NCBI RefSeq assembly: GCF_001701025.1
Contig: NZ_CP016793.1
Location: 62,001-126,000, forward strand
Reading direction: 5' to 3'
DNA: 64,000 nucleotides
From: Lentzea guizhouensis
GTDB lineage: Bacteria; Actinomycetota; Actinomycetes; Mycobacteriales; Pseudonocardiaceae
The notes under the pieces were generated by a model. It saw only the letters and a list, made by a program, of their open reading frames with translations. It was not told the origin of the DNA and did no database searches. This document shows positions 26,366 through 35,387 of the stretch, piece after piece. Each line of letters opens with the position of its first letter. Position 1 is the stretch's first letter. The position numbers and the translations under genes were made by a program.

Positions 26366-27601
26366 TCAGCACTTCACCCAGTAGCCGGGAGAAGTCTGCC
26401 GGATCGTGCTGGTGACGAAGGTGTTCCAGAGACCGAGAGCCTGACCCGAACCCAGCGCGTAGGTCTGCCCCGCGTTGGCGTGGGCCCGACCGGCAGTGGT
26501 GTGGGCGTAGTTGCTCGCGGTGACACACGACGACGGCGGAGTGGTGGTGGTAGTGGTCGTCGTGGTCGGCGGCGTCGTCGTCTGACCGCTCGTCAACGCC
26601 TTCACCATCGCCACCACGGCGGTCATCTGCGGACCGGACTTCAGCGGGTACTGCGCGGACTGGTAACCCCACCAGTCCCAGCAGCCGCGCGGGTTGCCGG
26701 TCATCGTCGTCGCCTGCGGGTAGAGCACGATCATGCCGTTGGTGTCGGCGTACTCGTTGAGATAACCCTTGTCCATCAACGCGTTGCCGACCAGGCCGAA
26801 GTACTGGTAGCAACCGTGCAACGTGACCATGAGCTTGCAAGGACCACTCTCACACGCTCGCGGGACGTACGCGAACCCCTCCCGGCCCATGCTGATCGCC
26901 GCCGCGTTGCCACCCGGCGCGTACCGGCCCTGGTCGAACTGGACGAGCTTGCCCGTCAACGACGTCGCGGGTGCGGCCACCGAGCCGACCAGGTGCCCGA
27001 GCATCTCCCGCACCGGGTCGGCGGTGCCGCAGTTGTTGACGTACGGCGAGGCCGTCGACCCGCAGCTGTTCGGCCCGATCGGGCTGACCCACGCGTGCCC
27101 GGCCGCCGAGTTGTTGTTGTAGACCACCCGAGCGCCGAAGTCGCGGTAGTACGTGGCGAGGTCGTCGTTCACCGCGCGGTCCACGGTCTGGTCGGCGTTG
27201 CCGTGGAACAACCACACCGGGTCGCCGGACAGGTTCTGCACCGGGTCGACGGTGCCCGCGGACGCACGGGTCCTGGTCAGCTGCTCCAGCTCGGCCGGCG
27301 TCTTGCGCGGCGTGAAGGTGTCCATGCACGCGTTCAGCGCGGTGGCCACGCTGTTCTGGGCGCAGTCGTAGGCACCGGCGGAGAAGATCCCGGCGCCCTG
27401 GAACACCCCGGAGTACGCGACGTGCAGCTGGTTGGCCATGAAACCACCGGACGACAACCCGCTGACGTAGGTGCCGGTGATGTCGTACCGGTCCAGCGTG
27501 CCGGGCTGCGGCGCGGGAACGGCGGCCAGCGAGATCGTCAGGGAAGCCGCGGCCAGGCCGGTGGCCGCGGCGAGGGCCAGGAACACGTTCCTGAGTCGCA
27601 T
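26366..27601 (-). CDS. Extracellular poly(3-hydroxybutyrate) depolymerase
   Basis: About 411 aa. The ATG at 27601 follows GGAGG; the longer frame upstream is unlikely. A Sec signal peptide ends near LAAVPAP. The catalytic domain has lipase box GLSSGG, an Asp region in HGNADQTVDR and a His region around AAGHAWV, plus paired cysteines typical of secreted enzymes. A threonine-rich linker (PPTTTTTTTTTPP, near 345-357) joins a C-terminal domain of about 50 residues that ends in Cys and may bind polymer. It hydrolyses extracellular PHB or related polyesters to oligomers. Confidence 0.88.
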   Translation of the reverse strand: MRLRNVFLALAAATGLAAASLTISLAAVPAPQPGTLDRYDITGTYVSGLSSGGFMANQLHVAYSGVFQGAGIFSAGAYDCAQNSVATALNACMDTFTPRKTPAELEQLTRTRASAGTVDPVQNLSGDPVWLFHGNADQTVDRAVNDDLATYYRDFGARVVYNNNSAAGHAWVSPIGPNSCGSTASPYVNNCGTADPVREMLGHLVGSVAAPATSLTGKLVQFDQGRYAPGGNAAAISMGREGFAYVPRACESGPCKLMVTLHGCYQYFGLVGNALMDKGYLNEYADTNGMIVLYPQATTMTGNPRGCWDWWGYQSAQYPLKSGPQMTAVVAMVKALTSGQTTTPPTTTTTTTTTPPSSCVTASNYAHTTAGRAHANAGQTYALGSGQALGLWNTFVTSTIRQTSPGYWVKC

Positions 27602-27739
27602 GTGTTCGCCTCCGTCATTGCAGGCAGGGACATGACAACCCCAGTCAAGACCTGACAAATGGTCCGCACCACGTGTACGGCCACCACGAAGCACCGCTGT
27701 CTGCCGTGGACTCACACCATTGCCCCGACTGGCAAGTGG

Positions 27740-28555
27740 TCATATGGCAGCGAGTGCGGCGACTGTGCCAGCGACGATCCTGGCCTGTGCCTCGGCGCGG
27801 GACGTGGTGGGCACCCCGTCACCGGGTTGGTCGCCGTAGTCGCCGAAGAACGCGTGCACCGCCCCCGGCACGACCTCGAACCGGGCGTCAGGGGGCAGCT
27901 TCGAGCGCGAGTCAGCCACGTCCTGCGGTGTGGTGAACCCGTCCCGCTCCCCCGAGATCGACCAGGCGACGACGTCCCGCCCGGACAGGTCGTCCACCGG
28001 GTACGACGCCCACAGCACCAGCCCGCGCACCGACGGGTCCGCGAGCACGTCCCGTCCCGCCGCCACCCCGCCCAGGGAGTGGCCGCCGACCGCCCACACC
28101 GGCACCTCCGGGTGGGCCGCGCGCAACGGTGCCGTGTCACCGCTCAGCAACGCCATGTTCAGCGGCTCCCGCACCACGACCACGAGGAACCCCTGCGCGG
28201 CAACGCGGCGCAGCAACGGCACGTAGGCGCGGTGGTCCACGCGAGCACCGGGGTGGAAGACCAGCCCAGCGCGCACGGCACCGTCAGGCCGCAGCACCGT
28301 CGAGGAGCCCTCCACCCGCGTGGCCGCGAACGGCTGCAGGTACACCACCGGCACGAGCAGCAGCACGGCCAGCACCACCGCGAGCCACCCCGGCACCCGC
28401 CGCCACAGCGCGATGCCCACGCCCACCGCGACGACCCCACCGAGCACCACCAGGTGCGCGGGATGCCCCGCCGTCAACGGTCCCCAGCCGGCGACCAGCA
28501 AGACCAGCGGGACCAGCACGCAGGCCGCCCCCGCCAGCCGCCGCACCCACGTCAC
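27740..28555 (-). CDS. Membrane-anchored alpha/beta hydrolase
   Basis: About 271 aa. Two or three hydrophobic segments occupy residues 5-75. The hydrolase domain follows: GLVFHPGARVDHRAYVPLLR, nucleophile elbow GGHSLGG, and the His region VPGAVHAFFGDYG near the end. The elbow and the PGARVDHRAY entry resemble YjgA/DUF-type alpha/beta hydrolases in actinomycetes. It starts with a GTG that overlaps the stop of the upstream multi-span membrane protein, so the pair is co-translated. Substrate unknown. Confidence 0.8.
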   Translation of the reverse strand: MTWVRRLAGAACVLVPLVLLVAGWGPLTAGHPAHLVVLGGVVAVGVGIALWRRVPGWLAVVLAVLLLVPVVYLQPFAATRVEGSSTVLRPDGAVRAGLVFHPGARVDHRAYVPLLRRVAAQGFLVVVVREPLNMALLSGDTAPLRAAHPEVPVWAVGGHSLGGVAAGRDVLADPSVRGLVLWASYPVDDLSGRDVVAWSISGERDGFTTPQDVADSRSKLPPDARFEVVPGAVHAFFGDYGDQPGDGVPTTSRAEAQARIVAGTVAALAAI

Positions 28556-29550
28556 GAGCGGACCAGCCGCGCCACCCGCACACCCGCCCAGATCAGCAGC
28601 GCGAGGACCCCCACCAGCAGGTACTCGATCAACGGGATCCGCACCACCTCGTCGATCCGGTCGAGCCCGCGCCACGAGTACACCGCCAGCGCCGCCACCA
28701 CGAACAGCCCGCCGATCCACCACCGGACCCGCAGGCTCAGCCCGACGCCGTGCATCTGGGTGAGCACGAAGATCGCCACGAACCCGAACAGGAACATCGG
28801 CCACATCCCGTCCGGCCCGGAGTTCATCACCGCGACCAGCGTCCCGTGGACCGCCACCATCAGCTCCAGCGTCAGCGTCCACCAGCGGTCGGTGTGCGCC
28901 CGGGTGAACATCAGGCTGCTCTGCACCAGCAGCAGGAACATGTAGAAGAACCCGATGAGGTGACCGCTGGTCGACTCCATCGGGTGGTACCAGAACGTGT
29001 AGACCGCGGCCCAGCTGAACAGGTAGCCGTGGTAGCGGCGGGCGAACGAGACCACCTGTGCGGAGATCGGCGCCGACCAGGTGAGCACGAGGCCGCGGCG
29101 CCGGTTCTCCATGAGCAGCACCCACACGAGCAGCAGCACCACGGAGCCCTGCGAGCTGAAGATCGACACGTCCTGCGCCAGGCCGTCGTAGAACACCTGC
29201 GTCTGGACCGCGTGCAGGGCGAAGAACCCGCCGTTGGCGGCGAGCGCCCACACGTTCACCCGGTGCAGGCCGTCGGTGTAGTGGCGGACGCGGGTCTGCG
29301 CGTAGTAGATCAGCCACCACGAGACCAGCTGGTGCGCCGCGTAGCCCACCCAGGCGGACGCCCTGGTCCAGACGGTCGGGTCCGGCAGCTTCCAGTAGTA
29401 CCAGGACGCGCCCTGGTCCGGCAGCAGCTCGACCCCGTGCAGCCCCTGCCCCAGCAGCCACACCAGGCCCGTGAGCAGCGCACTCGCCGCCACTCCCCAC
29501 ACCAGCACCCCGCGACCGGAGCGCCGCACATCGTTCAGCATGCTGAGCAT
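28552..29550 (-). CDS. Multi-spanning membrane protein
   Basis: 332 aa with about eight hydrophobic helices spread over the whole length and conserved-looking aromatic/His segments such as TFWYHPMEST and LTQMHGVG. No enzyme motif is recognised. Two starts are possible, at 29550 or three codons later at 29541; both ATGs lie in or next to a 16-bp palindrome, so binding of a regulator there would also occlude the translation start region. It is divergent from the IorAB-like operon and coupled to the alpha/beta hydrolase downstream. Confidence 0.75.
   Translation of the reverse strand: MLSMLNDVRRSGRGVLVWGVAASALLTGLVWLLGQGLHGVELLPDQGASWYYWKLPDPTVWTRASAWVGYAAHQLVSWWLIYYAQTRVRHYTDGLHRVNVWALAANGGFFALHAVQTQVFYDGLAQDVSIFSSQGSVVLLLVWVLLMENRRRGLVLTWSAPISAQVVSFARRYHGYLFSWAAVYTFWYHPMESTSGHLIGFFYMFLLLVQSSLMFTRAHTDRWWTLTLELMVAVHGTLVAVMNSGPDGMWPMFLFGFVAIFVLTQMHGVGLSLRVRWWIGGLFVVAALAVYSWRGLDRIDEVVRIPLIEYLLVGVLALLIWAGVRVARLVRS
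29533..29548. promoter_or_regulatory. Palindromic operator copy 1 (MarR candidate)
   Basis: GTTCAGCATGCTGAGC contains the perfect 12-bp palindrome TCAGCATGCTGA. A second copy differing at two central bases starts exactly 40 bp away. The site covers the start region of the leftward membrane-protein gene. Confidence 0.6.
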
Positions 29551-29572
29551 TATGCACGGTTCGTCGTGATAT

Positions 29573-29588
29573 GTTCAGCGCGCTGAGC
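29573..29588. promoter_or_regulatory. Palindromic operator copy 2 (MarR candidate)
   Basis: GTTCAGCGCGCTGAGC contains the perfect palindrome TCAGCGCGCTGA and lies just before the AGGAGG and GTG of the rightward 2Fe-2S gene. Together with copy 1 it spans the short divergent promoter region. The MarR gene at the end of the rightward operon is the likely regulator. Confidence 0.6.
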
Positions 29589-29606
29589 AAATCAGGAGGG
29601 ATCACG

Positions 29607-30080
29607 GTGGCCCGATATTCGTTGCGCGTCAACGGTGAACGGCACGAGGTCGACGTCGAGGGTGACACTCCCCTGCTGTGGGTGTTGCGCGACGAGCTGG
29701 GGCTGACAGGCGTCAAGTACGGGTGCGGGGTCGGCCTGTGCGGCGCCTGCACGTCCCATGTGGACGGTGAGGCGGCCAGACCGTGCGTGCGCACGACCGC
29801 CGACAGCACGAGAACGCGGATCACCACGATCGAAGGGCTCTCCCGCACCGGCGACCACCCCGTGCAACGGGCCTGGCGCGAGCTCGACGTCGCACAGTGC
29901 GGCTACTGCCAGCCGGGCCAGGTCATGGCCGCGGCGGCGTTGCTCGCCCGCGATCCCGACCCCGACGACGCGGCGATCGAGGAAGCGTTGCGGGACAACG
30001 TGTGCCGCTGCGGCAGCTACCCGCGCATCCGCGAGGCCGTGCGCCGCGCGAGCCGCCTCATCCGCGGGGAGGACCGATGA
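29607..30080 (+). CDS. [2Fe-2S] small subunit of molybdenum hydroxylase (IorA-like)
   Basis: 157 aa from the GTG at 29607, preceded by AGGAGGG. The plant-type [2Fe-2S] motif is CGVGLCGAC with a fourth Cys in ARPCVR; the second cluster has CGYCQPGQ and CRCGSY. This two-cluster, FAD-free small subunit is typical of isoquinoline 1-oxidoreductase/aldehyde dehydrogenase type enzymes. The stop overlaps the ATG of the large-subunit gene (ATGA). It would pass electrons from the molybdenum centre to an external acceptor. Confidence 0.9.
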   Translation: MARYSLRVNGERHEVDVEGDTPLLWVLRDELGLTGVKYGCGVGLCGACTSHVDGEAARPCVRTTADSTRTRITTIEGLSRTGDHPVQRAWRELDVAQCGYCQPGQVMAAAALLARDPDPDDAAIEEALRDNVCRCGSYPRIREAVRRASRLIRGEDR

Positions 30081-32097
30081 TCAGCAGGCGGACCCTGTTG
30101 CGCGGCGCGGGAGCCGGCGCGCTGGTGGTCGCGATCCCCGTTCCCGCCCTCGCCGCGGAAGGCCTCACCCCCAACGTCTTCGTGCGCCTCGACGACGCGG
30201 GCCGGATCACCGCGACCGCGCCCCGGCCGGACACCGGTCAAGGCGTGCGCACGGTCGTCGCGTTGATGGTCGCCGAAGAGCTCGCGGTCAACACCAGTGA
30301 CATCACGGTGGAACAGGCCCACGGCGACACGGAACGCTTCGGCCCTCAGGGCGTCCAGAACTCGTCGTCGGTCAAAGGGCTCGCCACCCCGATCCGCACC
30401 GCCGCGGCGACCGCGCGCTGCCTGCTCGTCACGGCCGCCGCACAGCGCTGGAAGGTCCCGGTCGCCGAGTGCGCCGCGAAGGACGGCGCGTCTGCCACCC
30501 GCGCCGGGCCGGCTCCCCTACCGGCGCTCGTCCGCCGCCGCCGCGCTCGACCCGCCACCGTGCCGGTCGAGCTCACGCCGCCGGAGAAGTGGCGGCTGCT
30601 GGCAAGACCCGCGGCGGCCGGGTGGACGCGCGCGACATCGTCACCGGCCGCACCGAGTACGGCATCGACGCCCGGCCGGCCGGCGGGTTCGTCGCGGTCG
30701 TGGCCAGGCCACCGTGGCTCGGCGCCGTTCCCGACACGATCGACGACACCTCTACCCGCGCGTTGCCGGGCGTCATCGACGTCCTGACGCTCACCGCACC
30801 CGCCGAGGGCCAGGGTGGTGTCGCGGTCATCGCGAAGACCACCCACCAGGCGTTGCGCGGCCGGGACGCGCTGCGGATCACCTGGCGCGGCGGCACTCCC
30901 ACCGCGGACAGCCGGGCGTGGCTCGCCGGCCTGGAGTCCGCGCTGCCCGCGCAGAGCCCGATCGAGGGCGTCCAGCGCGTCTGCCGGATGCCGTTGCTCG
31001 CGCACGCGCCGATGGAACCGATGAACGCCACCGCACACGTCCGTCCCGACGGCCTCACGGTGTGGGCGCCGACGCAGGACCCCGGCAGCCTGCGCACCCA
31101 GCTGGCCCGCCAGCTCGCCATCCCGGCGGCGTCCGTGCGGGTGGAGACGACGGCGTCCGGCGGCGCGTTCGGGCGGCGCGTCGAACCCGACCCGGTGCTG
31201 GAGGCGGTGGCCTGCTCACGCCGGGCGGGCGCGCCGGTCCAGGTGCTGTGGACCAGGGCCGACGACATGCGCCACGACTCCTACCGGCCGATGTCGGTGC
31301 ACCGGATGACCGCCCAGGTCGGCGCCGACGGCCTGCCGACGAGGCGCACGCACGAGGTCGTGACCTGGCCGTTGTCGATCCTGCCGCCGTTCGCCAACCC
31401 CGCGTTGATCAAGCTCAGCGGCGACCACTTCCCGTACGCCGTGCCCGGCGACGTCTCGGTGATCGTCCGACCGGCACCGCTGCGCACCGGGTTCTGGCGT
31501 GCGGTCTACGCCGGGCAGTTCCTCTACGCCGAGGAGAACTTCCTCAGCGAGCTCGGCGCGCGTGCGGGCCTCGACCAGATCGCGCTGCGCCGATCGCTGC
31601 TGCCGGCGGGGTCGCGGCTGCACGCGGTGCTCGACGCGGTCGCCGAGAGGTCGCGGTGGAGCACGCCGCCGAAGCCCGGCACCGCCCGTGGCGTCGCCTG
31701 CCACGAGGACTACGGCTCGGCGATCGCGGTGGTCGCGGTCGCCGAACCGGAGTCGCGCCGGGTGCTGCGGGTGCACGCCGCGGTCGACGTCGGTGTGGCC
31801 CTGCACCCGTCCGGCGTCCGCGCCCAGGTGGAGGGCGGTGTGGTGGACGCGGTGTCCACTGTGCTCGGTGCCCAGATCACCGTCCGGGAAGGACACGTCG
31901 TCGAGTCGTCGTTCGGCGACTTCCGGTGGGCGCGGATCGGCCAGATCCCCGACATCGACGTCACGATCGTGCAGACCAACGCCCCGCTGGGCGGTCTCGG
32001 CGAGCTGGCGTACCCGCCGGCGGCCGCGGCGATCTCGGCGGCGCTCGCGGCCGGCACGCCGGTGACGGGCATGCCGTTCGGGACCGACGTGGGGTGA
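30077..32097 (+). pseudogene. Molybdopterin-binding large subunit (IorB-like), multiply frameshifted
   Basis: The gene starts with a Tat signal (SRRTLLRGAGAGALVVAIP), as in periplasmic IorB-type subunits. The first frame runs to about 30500 (AECAAKDGASATRA). A short stretch around 30500-30560 reads sensibly only in another frame (GRLPYRRSSAAAALDPP), the first frame returns for TVPVELTPPEKWRLL, and from about 30602 the third frame carries GGRVDARDIVTGRTEYGID to the stop at 32097. At least three indels are needed. The rest is intact, with conserved segments such as ASGGAFGRRVEPDPV and GGLGELAYPPAAAA. Either decaying or affected by local sequence error; otherwise a molybdenum hydroxylase. Confidence 0.78.
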
Positions 32098-32123
32098 TCG
32101 GGCGGGTCTGGGATGATGGAGCC

Positions 32124-32600
32124 GTGGCCGAGGGAGACGAGCTGGCGGTGGCACGCCGCCCGGACCAGGTGGGCGCGGACGTCGCCTCCTGGCCGACCGG
32201 CAGGCTGCTCTCGGTCGCGGCCCGCGTCGTCGAGAAGCGGTTCGAGGACTTCCTCGCGGGGCGCGGCCTCACCCACGCCGGGATGATCACGCTGCACCAC
32301 CTCGCCGACGGGCCGCGGTCGCAGCGCGAGCTGGCCGTGCTGTGCAAGGTCACCGACCAGACGATGAGCCGCACGATCGAGCACCTCGACCGCGGCGGCC
32401 ACGTCGTGCGCAGCCAGGACCCGAACGACCGCAGGCGGACGTCGGTGAAGATCACCCCGGCCGGTCGCCGCGCGCTGGCCGCGGCCCGCCGGGAGGAACG
32501 CGAGTCGGACACGCTGCTCGGCGCGGTCGACGACTACGAGCACTTCCGGCGACAGCTGATCGCGTTGATCGCTGCCGCCACCTCGACCACAGAGGACTAG
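32124..32600 (+). CDS. MarR-family transcriptional regulator
   Basis: About 158 aa from a GTG at 32124. The winged HTH is evident: SQRELAVLCKVTDQTMSRTIEHLD (recognition helix from VTDQTMSRT) followed by the wing SQDPNDRRRTSVKITPAG. It is the third gene of the molybdenum-hydroxylase operon and probably responds to an aromatic or aldehyde substrate. Twin 16-bp palindromes in the divergent promoter at 29533-29588 are its likely targets. Confidence 0.88.
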   Translation: MAEGDELAVARRPDQVGADVASWPTGRLLSVAARVVEKRFEDFLAGRGLTHAGMITLHHLADGPRSQRELAVLCKVTDQTMSRTIEHLDRGGHVVRSQDPNDRRRTSVKITPAGRRALAAARREERESDTLLGAVDDYEHFRRQLIALIAAATSTTED

Positions 32601-32705
32601 TCCGTACGCTCTGCGGCCGAATTAACCGAGAAACTTCTTGCAACTCTTCCCGGTGCACGTGCCCGCCTGGTACGACGGGAAGACCCCTGCTAGCAAGGAG
32701 ACAAC

Positions 32706-34067
32706 GTGGTTTCCTCGGCTCTTCGCGTCCTGCTCACGGCCGTGCTGGCCGTAACACTGTTCACACCGGTGCAAAGTCTTGCAGCGCCACCGGGGAACAA
32801 GGACGTCACCGTCACCCTGTTCCAATGGCCGTTCGCCCGCGTGGCCTCGGAGTGCACGAACGTGCTGGGCCCCAAGGGCTATGGCTACGTGGAGGTCTCA
32901 CCCGCCACCGAGCACGTCCAAGGTCCGCAGTGGTGGACCTCCTACCAGCCGGTCAGCTACCGGATCGCCGGGCGCCTCGGCGACGAGAACGCGTTCCGGA
33001 ACATGATCTCGACCTGCCACAACGCGGGCGTCAAGGTCATCGCGGACGCGGTGATCAACCACATGAGCGCGGGCTCCGGCACCGGCACCGGCGGCACGAG
33101 CTACTCGAAGTACAACTACCCCGGCGTCTACAGCGACTGGGACTTCCACCCGTGCCGCTCGCCGATCAACAACTACCAGGACCGCTACAACGTCCAGAAC
33201 TGCGAGCTGGTCGGTCTGTCCGATCTGGACACCGGCAGCGACTACGTGCGCGGTGCGATCGCCGGATACCTCAACCGGCTCATCGCGATGGGCGTGGACG
33301 GGTTCCGCATCGACGCGGCCAAGCACATCGCCGCCGCCGACATGTCCGCGATCAAGTCGAGGCTGACCAACCCGAACGTGTTCTGGGTGCACGAGGTCAT
33401 CTACGGCGCCGGTGAGGCGGTGCAGCCCGGCGAGTACACCGGGTCCGGTGACGTGGACGAGTTCCGCTACGCCTACGACCTCAAGCGGATCTTCACCAAC
33501 GAGAACCTGGCCTACCTGCGCACGTTCGGCCAGTCGTGGGGCTTCCTGCCCAGCGGCCAGGCCAGGCCGTTCGTGGACAACTGGGACACCGAGCGCAACG
33601 GGTCGACGCTGACCTACAAGGACAACTCGACCTACACGCTGGCGAACGTGTTCATGCTCGCCTGGAACTACGGCGCGCCGCAGGTGTACTCGGGCTACGA
33701 GTTCAGCGACAAGGACGCGGGTCCGCCGGGGAACTCGGTCTGCTACAGCGGCTGGAAGTGCCAGCACGCGTGGACGCAGATCGCGAACATGGTGGCGTTC
33801 CGCAACACCGTGGCCGGCACCGACGTGAACAACTGGTGGGACAACGGCTACGACACCATCGCGTTCGGTCGCGGCAACCGCGGTTACGTGGCGATCAACC
33901 GGGAGACCTTCCCGGTGACGCGCACGTTCCAGACCGCGCTGCCCGCCGGGAGCTACTGCAACGTCCAGGAGAACGGCTGTGTGCGCGTGAACGTCGACTC
34001 GAACGGCCGGTTCACCCACACCCTGGGTGCGGGAACCGCGCTCGCCCTGCACGTGAACGCGCGTTAG
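32706..34067 (+). CDS. Secreted alpha-amylase (GH13)
   Basis: 453 aa. The GTG start follows CAAGGAGA. A signal peptide ends near VQSLAAP. GH13 regions: [22 protein letters not shown] with nucleophile Asp203; [12 protein letters not shown] with acid/base Glu230; [12 protein letters not shown] with Asp294. Region IV has Trp293 where most GH13 amylases have His. The domain order and size fit short actinomycete amylases without a starch-binding module. A CTTGCA element at 32637-32642 recalls MalR/Reg1-type sites of Streptomyces amylase promoters (weak). A 20-bp hairpin ends the gene. Confidence 0.93.
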   Translation: MVSSALRVLLTAVLAVTLFTPVQSLAAPPGNKDVTVTLFQWPFARVASECTNVLGPKGYGYVEVSPATEHVQGPQWWTSYQPVSYRIAGRLGDENAFRNMISTCHNAGVKVIADAVINHMSAGSGTGTGGTSYSKYNYPGVYSDWDFHPCRSPINNYQDRYNVQNCELVGLSDLDTGSDYVRGAIAGYLNRLIAMGVDGFRIDAAKHIAAADMSAIKSRLTNPNVFWVHEVIYGAGEAVQPGEYTGSGDVDEFRYAYDLKRIFTNENLAYLRTFGQSWGFLPSGQARPFVDNWDTERNGSTLTYKDNSTYTLANVFMLAWNYGAPQVYSGYEFSDKDAGPPGNSVCYSGWKCQHAWTQIANMVAFRNTVAGTDVNNWWDNGYDTIAFGRGNRGYVAINRETFPVTRTFQTALPAGSYCNVQENGCVRVNVDSNGRFTHTLGAGTALALHVNAR

Positions 34068-34075
34068 CCAAGAGA

Positions 34076-34124
34076 TGAGGCGGTGCCCGCCGCGGGAGCC
34101 TCGGCCGCGGCGGGCACCGCCTCA
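34076..34124. terminator. Bidirectional 20-bp-stem terminator
   Basis: A perfect 20-bp inverted repeat (34076-34095 with 34105-34124) and a 9-nt loop. It starts eight bases after the amylase stop codon and its far arm includes the stop codon of the convergent LacI gene, so it can end both transcripts. Confidence 0.8.
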
Positions 34125-35153
34125 AGATCCGCAGGAGTCCCTGACCACCAGCTTGGTCGGCAGGACCACCGGCTCCTCCCGGCCGGCCCCGGTGACCATC
34201 GCCATGATCGCCTTGGCCGCCGCCACCCCGAACCCCGGTTTGTCCTGGGCCACCGTGGTCAGCGCGGGCTCGACCAGTGCGGCGATCTCGATGTCGTCGA
34301 ACCCGACCAGCGCCAGGTCGTGCGGCACGCGCAGACCCGCGGCACGGGCGGCGAGCACCGCGCCGACCGCCATCTCGTCGCTGGCCGCGAACACCGCCGT
34401 CGGCGGCTCGTCCAACGCCAGAAGTCGTTTCATCGCAGCGGTTCCGCTGGCCCGGTAGAAGTCACCGGCCACCACGTACTCGTCACGCCACGGCAGCCCG
34501 GCGTCCTGCAGCGCCGCGCGGTACCCCGACACGCGCGCCTGCGACGGCTGGTTGCCCGGCGGCCCGGTGATCGTGGCGATCCTGGTGTGCCCGAGCCCGG
34601 CGAGATGACCGGTGGCCATCCGCGCGCCACCGGCGTTGTCCGACGTCACGTACGTCGCTTTGGGACCGTCGACCGCCACGTCCAGTGCCACGCAGGGAAC
34701 TCCGGACTGCGCGAAGGCCTCGAACGCCTCGGCGTCCGACCCGCTGTCGATCAGCACCAGCCCGCCGAGGTGGTGGCGGCGGGTCATGTTCACGTACCCG
34801 ACCGGGTCCGCGAGCGAGGCACCGACCTCACGGGCGTCACCGCTGGTCGCGAGCATCAGCAGGTGGTAGCCGTGCGCGCTGAGCGCCGACTTCAGCCCGA
34901 TCAGCAGGTCCTGCAGGTACGGGTGCCGCCAGCCGGGCCTGCGGTGGTCGGTGTCCCAGACCAGCCCGATCATGGTGGACTGCTTGGTCGACAACGCCCG
35001 CGCGGACTCGTTCGGCTGGTAACCCAGTTCCCTGGCCACCCGCAGCACGCGTTCGCGCGTGTCCTCGTTGACCGTTTCCGGCTGGTTGAAGACGCGCGAC
35101 ACCGTCGCCACGGACACGCCGCAGAGCTGGGCGATCTCTCGCCCGGTCGCCAT
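34122..35153 (-). CDS. LacI-family sugar-responsive repressor
   Basis: 343 aa from the ATG at 35153, chosen because GGAGG lies six bases before it. The N-terminal HTH is REIAQLCGVSVATVSRVFN with the hinge LGYQPNESARAL. The periplasmic-binding-like effector domain follows, with the typical LVLIDSGSD and VFAASDEMAVGAVLAA segments. It is divergent from a sugar ABC transporter and GH1 beta-glucosidase operon, the cebR-cebEFG-bglC layout. The dyad GTAAGCGGTTAC lies 19 bases upstream of its start and suggests autoregulation. Whether it is a true CebR ortholog is open, because no CebR box precedes the transporter. Confidence 0.9.
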   Translation of the reverse strand: MATGREIAQLCGVSVATVSRVFNQPETVNEDTRERVLRVARELGYQPNESARALSTKQSTMIGLVWDTDHRRPGWRHPYLQDLLIGLKSALSAHGYHLLMLATSGDAREVGASLADPVGYVNMTRRHHLGGLVLIDSGSDAEAFEAFAQSGVPCVALDVAVDGPKATYVTSDNAGGARMATGHLAGLGHTRIATITGPPGNQPSQARVSGYRAALQDAGLPWRDEYVVAGDFYRASGTAAMKRLLALDEPPTAVFAASDEMAVGAVLAARAAGLRVPHDLALVGFDDIEIAALVEPALTTVAQDKPGFGVAAAKAIMAMVTGAGREEPVVLPTKLVVRDSCGS

Positions 35154-35171
35154 CGGCACCTCCATCTGACC

Positions 35172-35183
35172 GTAAGCGGTTAC
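35172..35183. promoter_or_regulatory. LacI-type dyad at lacI-like promoter
   Basis: GTAAGCGGTTAC, a near-perfect 12-bp palindrome (one mismatched pair) just upstream of the LacI-family gene and inside the divergent region to the sugar-transport operon. It is the likely operator of that regulator. Confidence 0.55.
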
Positions 35184-35387
35184 ATAGACCCTACGAGCAG
35201 CACTTCTCCTAGTCAAACGCCTGCTTTAGTTGATCTGTTTATCGTTTTGTTACTTGACGTTCGCCGTGTAACCCCGTTGTCATAGGCGCCACACATCTTC
35301 GGCTGGCAGTTCCGCACAATCGTCGGCTCACCTGCACCAGAACCACTTTTCTCTTCAGCGCGCCCAAAATTCGACGGAGGCCTGTAA

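Noticed and set aside
34122..35153. Calling the LacI protein CebR and naming the operon cebEFG-bglC
   Set aside because: Gene order fits, but no CebR box lies in the divergent region and the local dyad differs; only 'ceb-like' is justified.
35254..35284. Promoter TTGACG with a -10 near 35279 for the sugar transport operon
   Set aside because: The -35 is good but no -10 hexamer of acceptable quality falls at a 16-18 base spacing.
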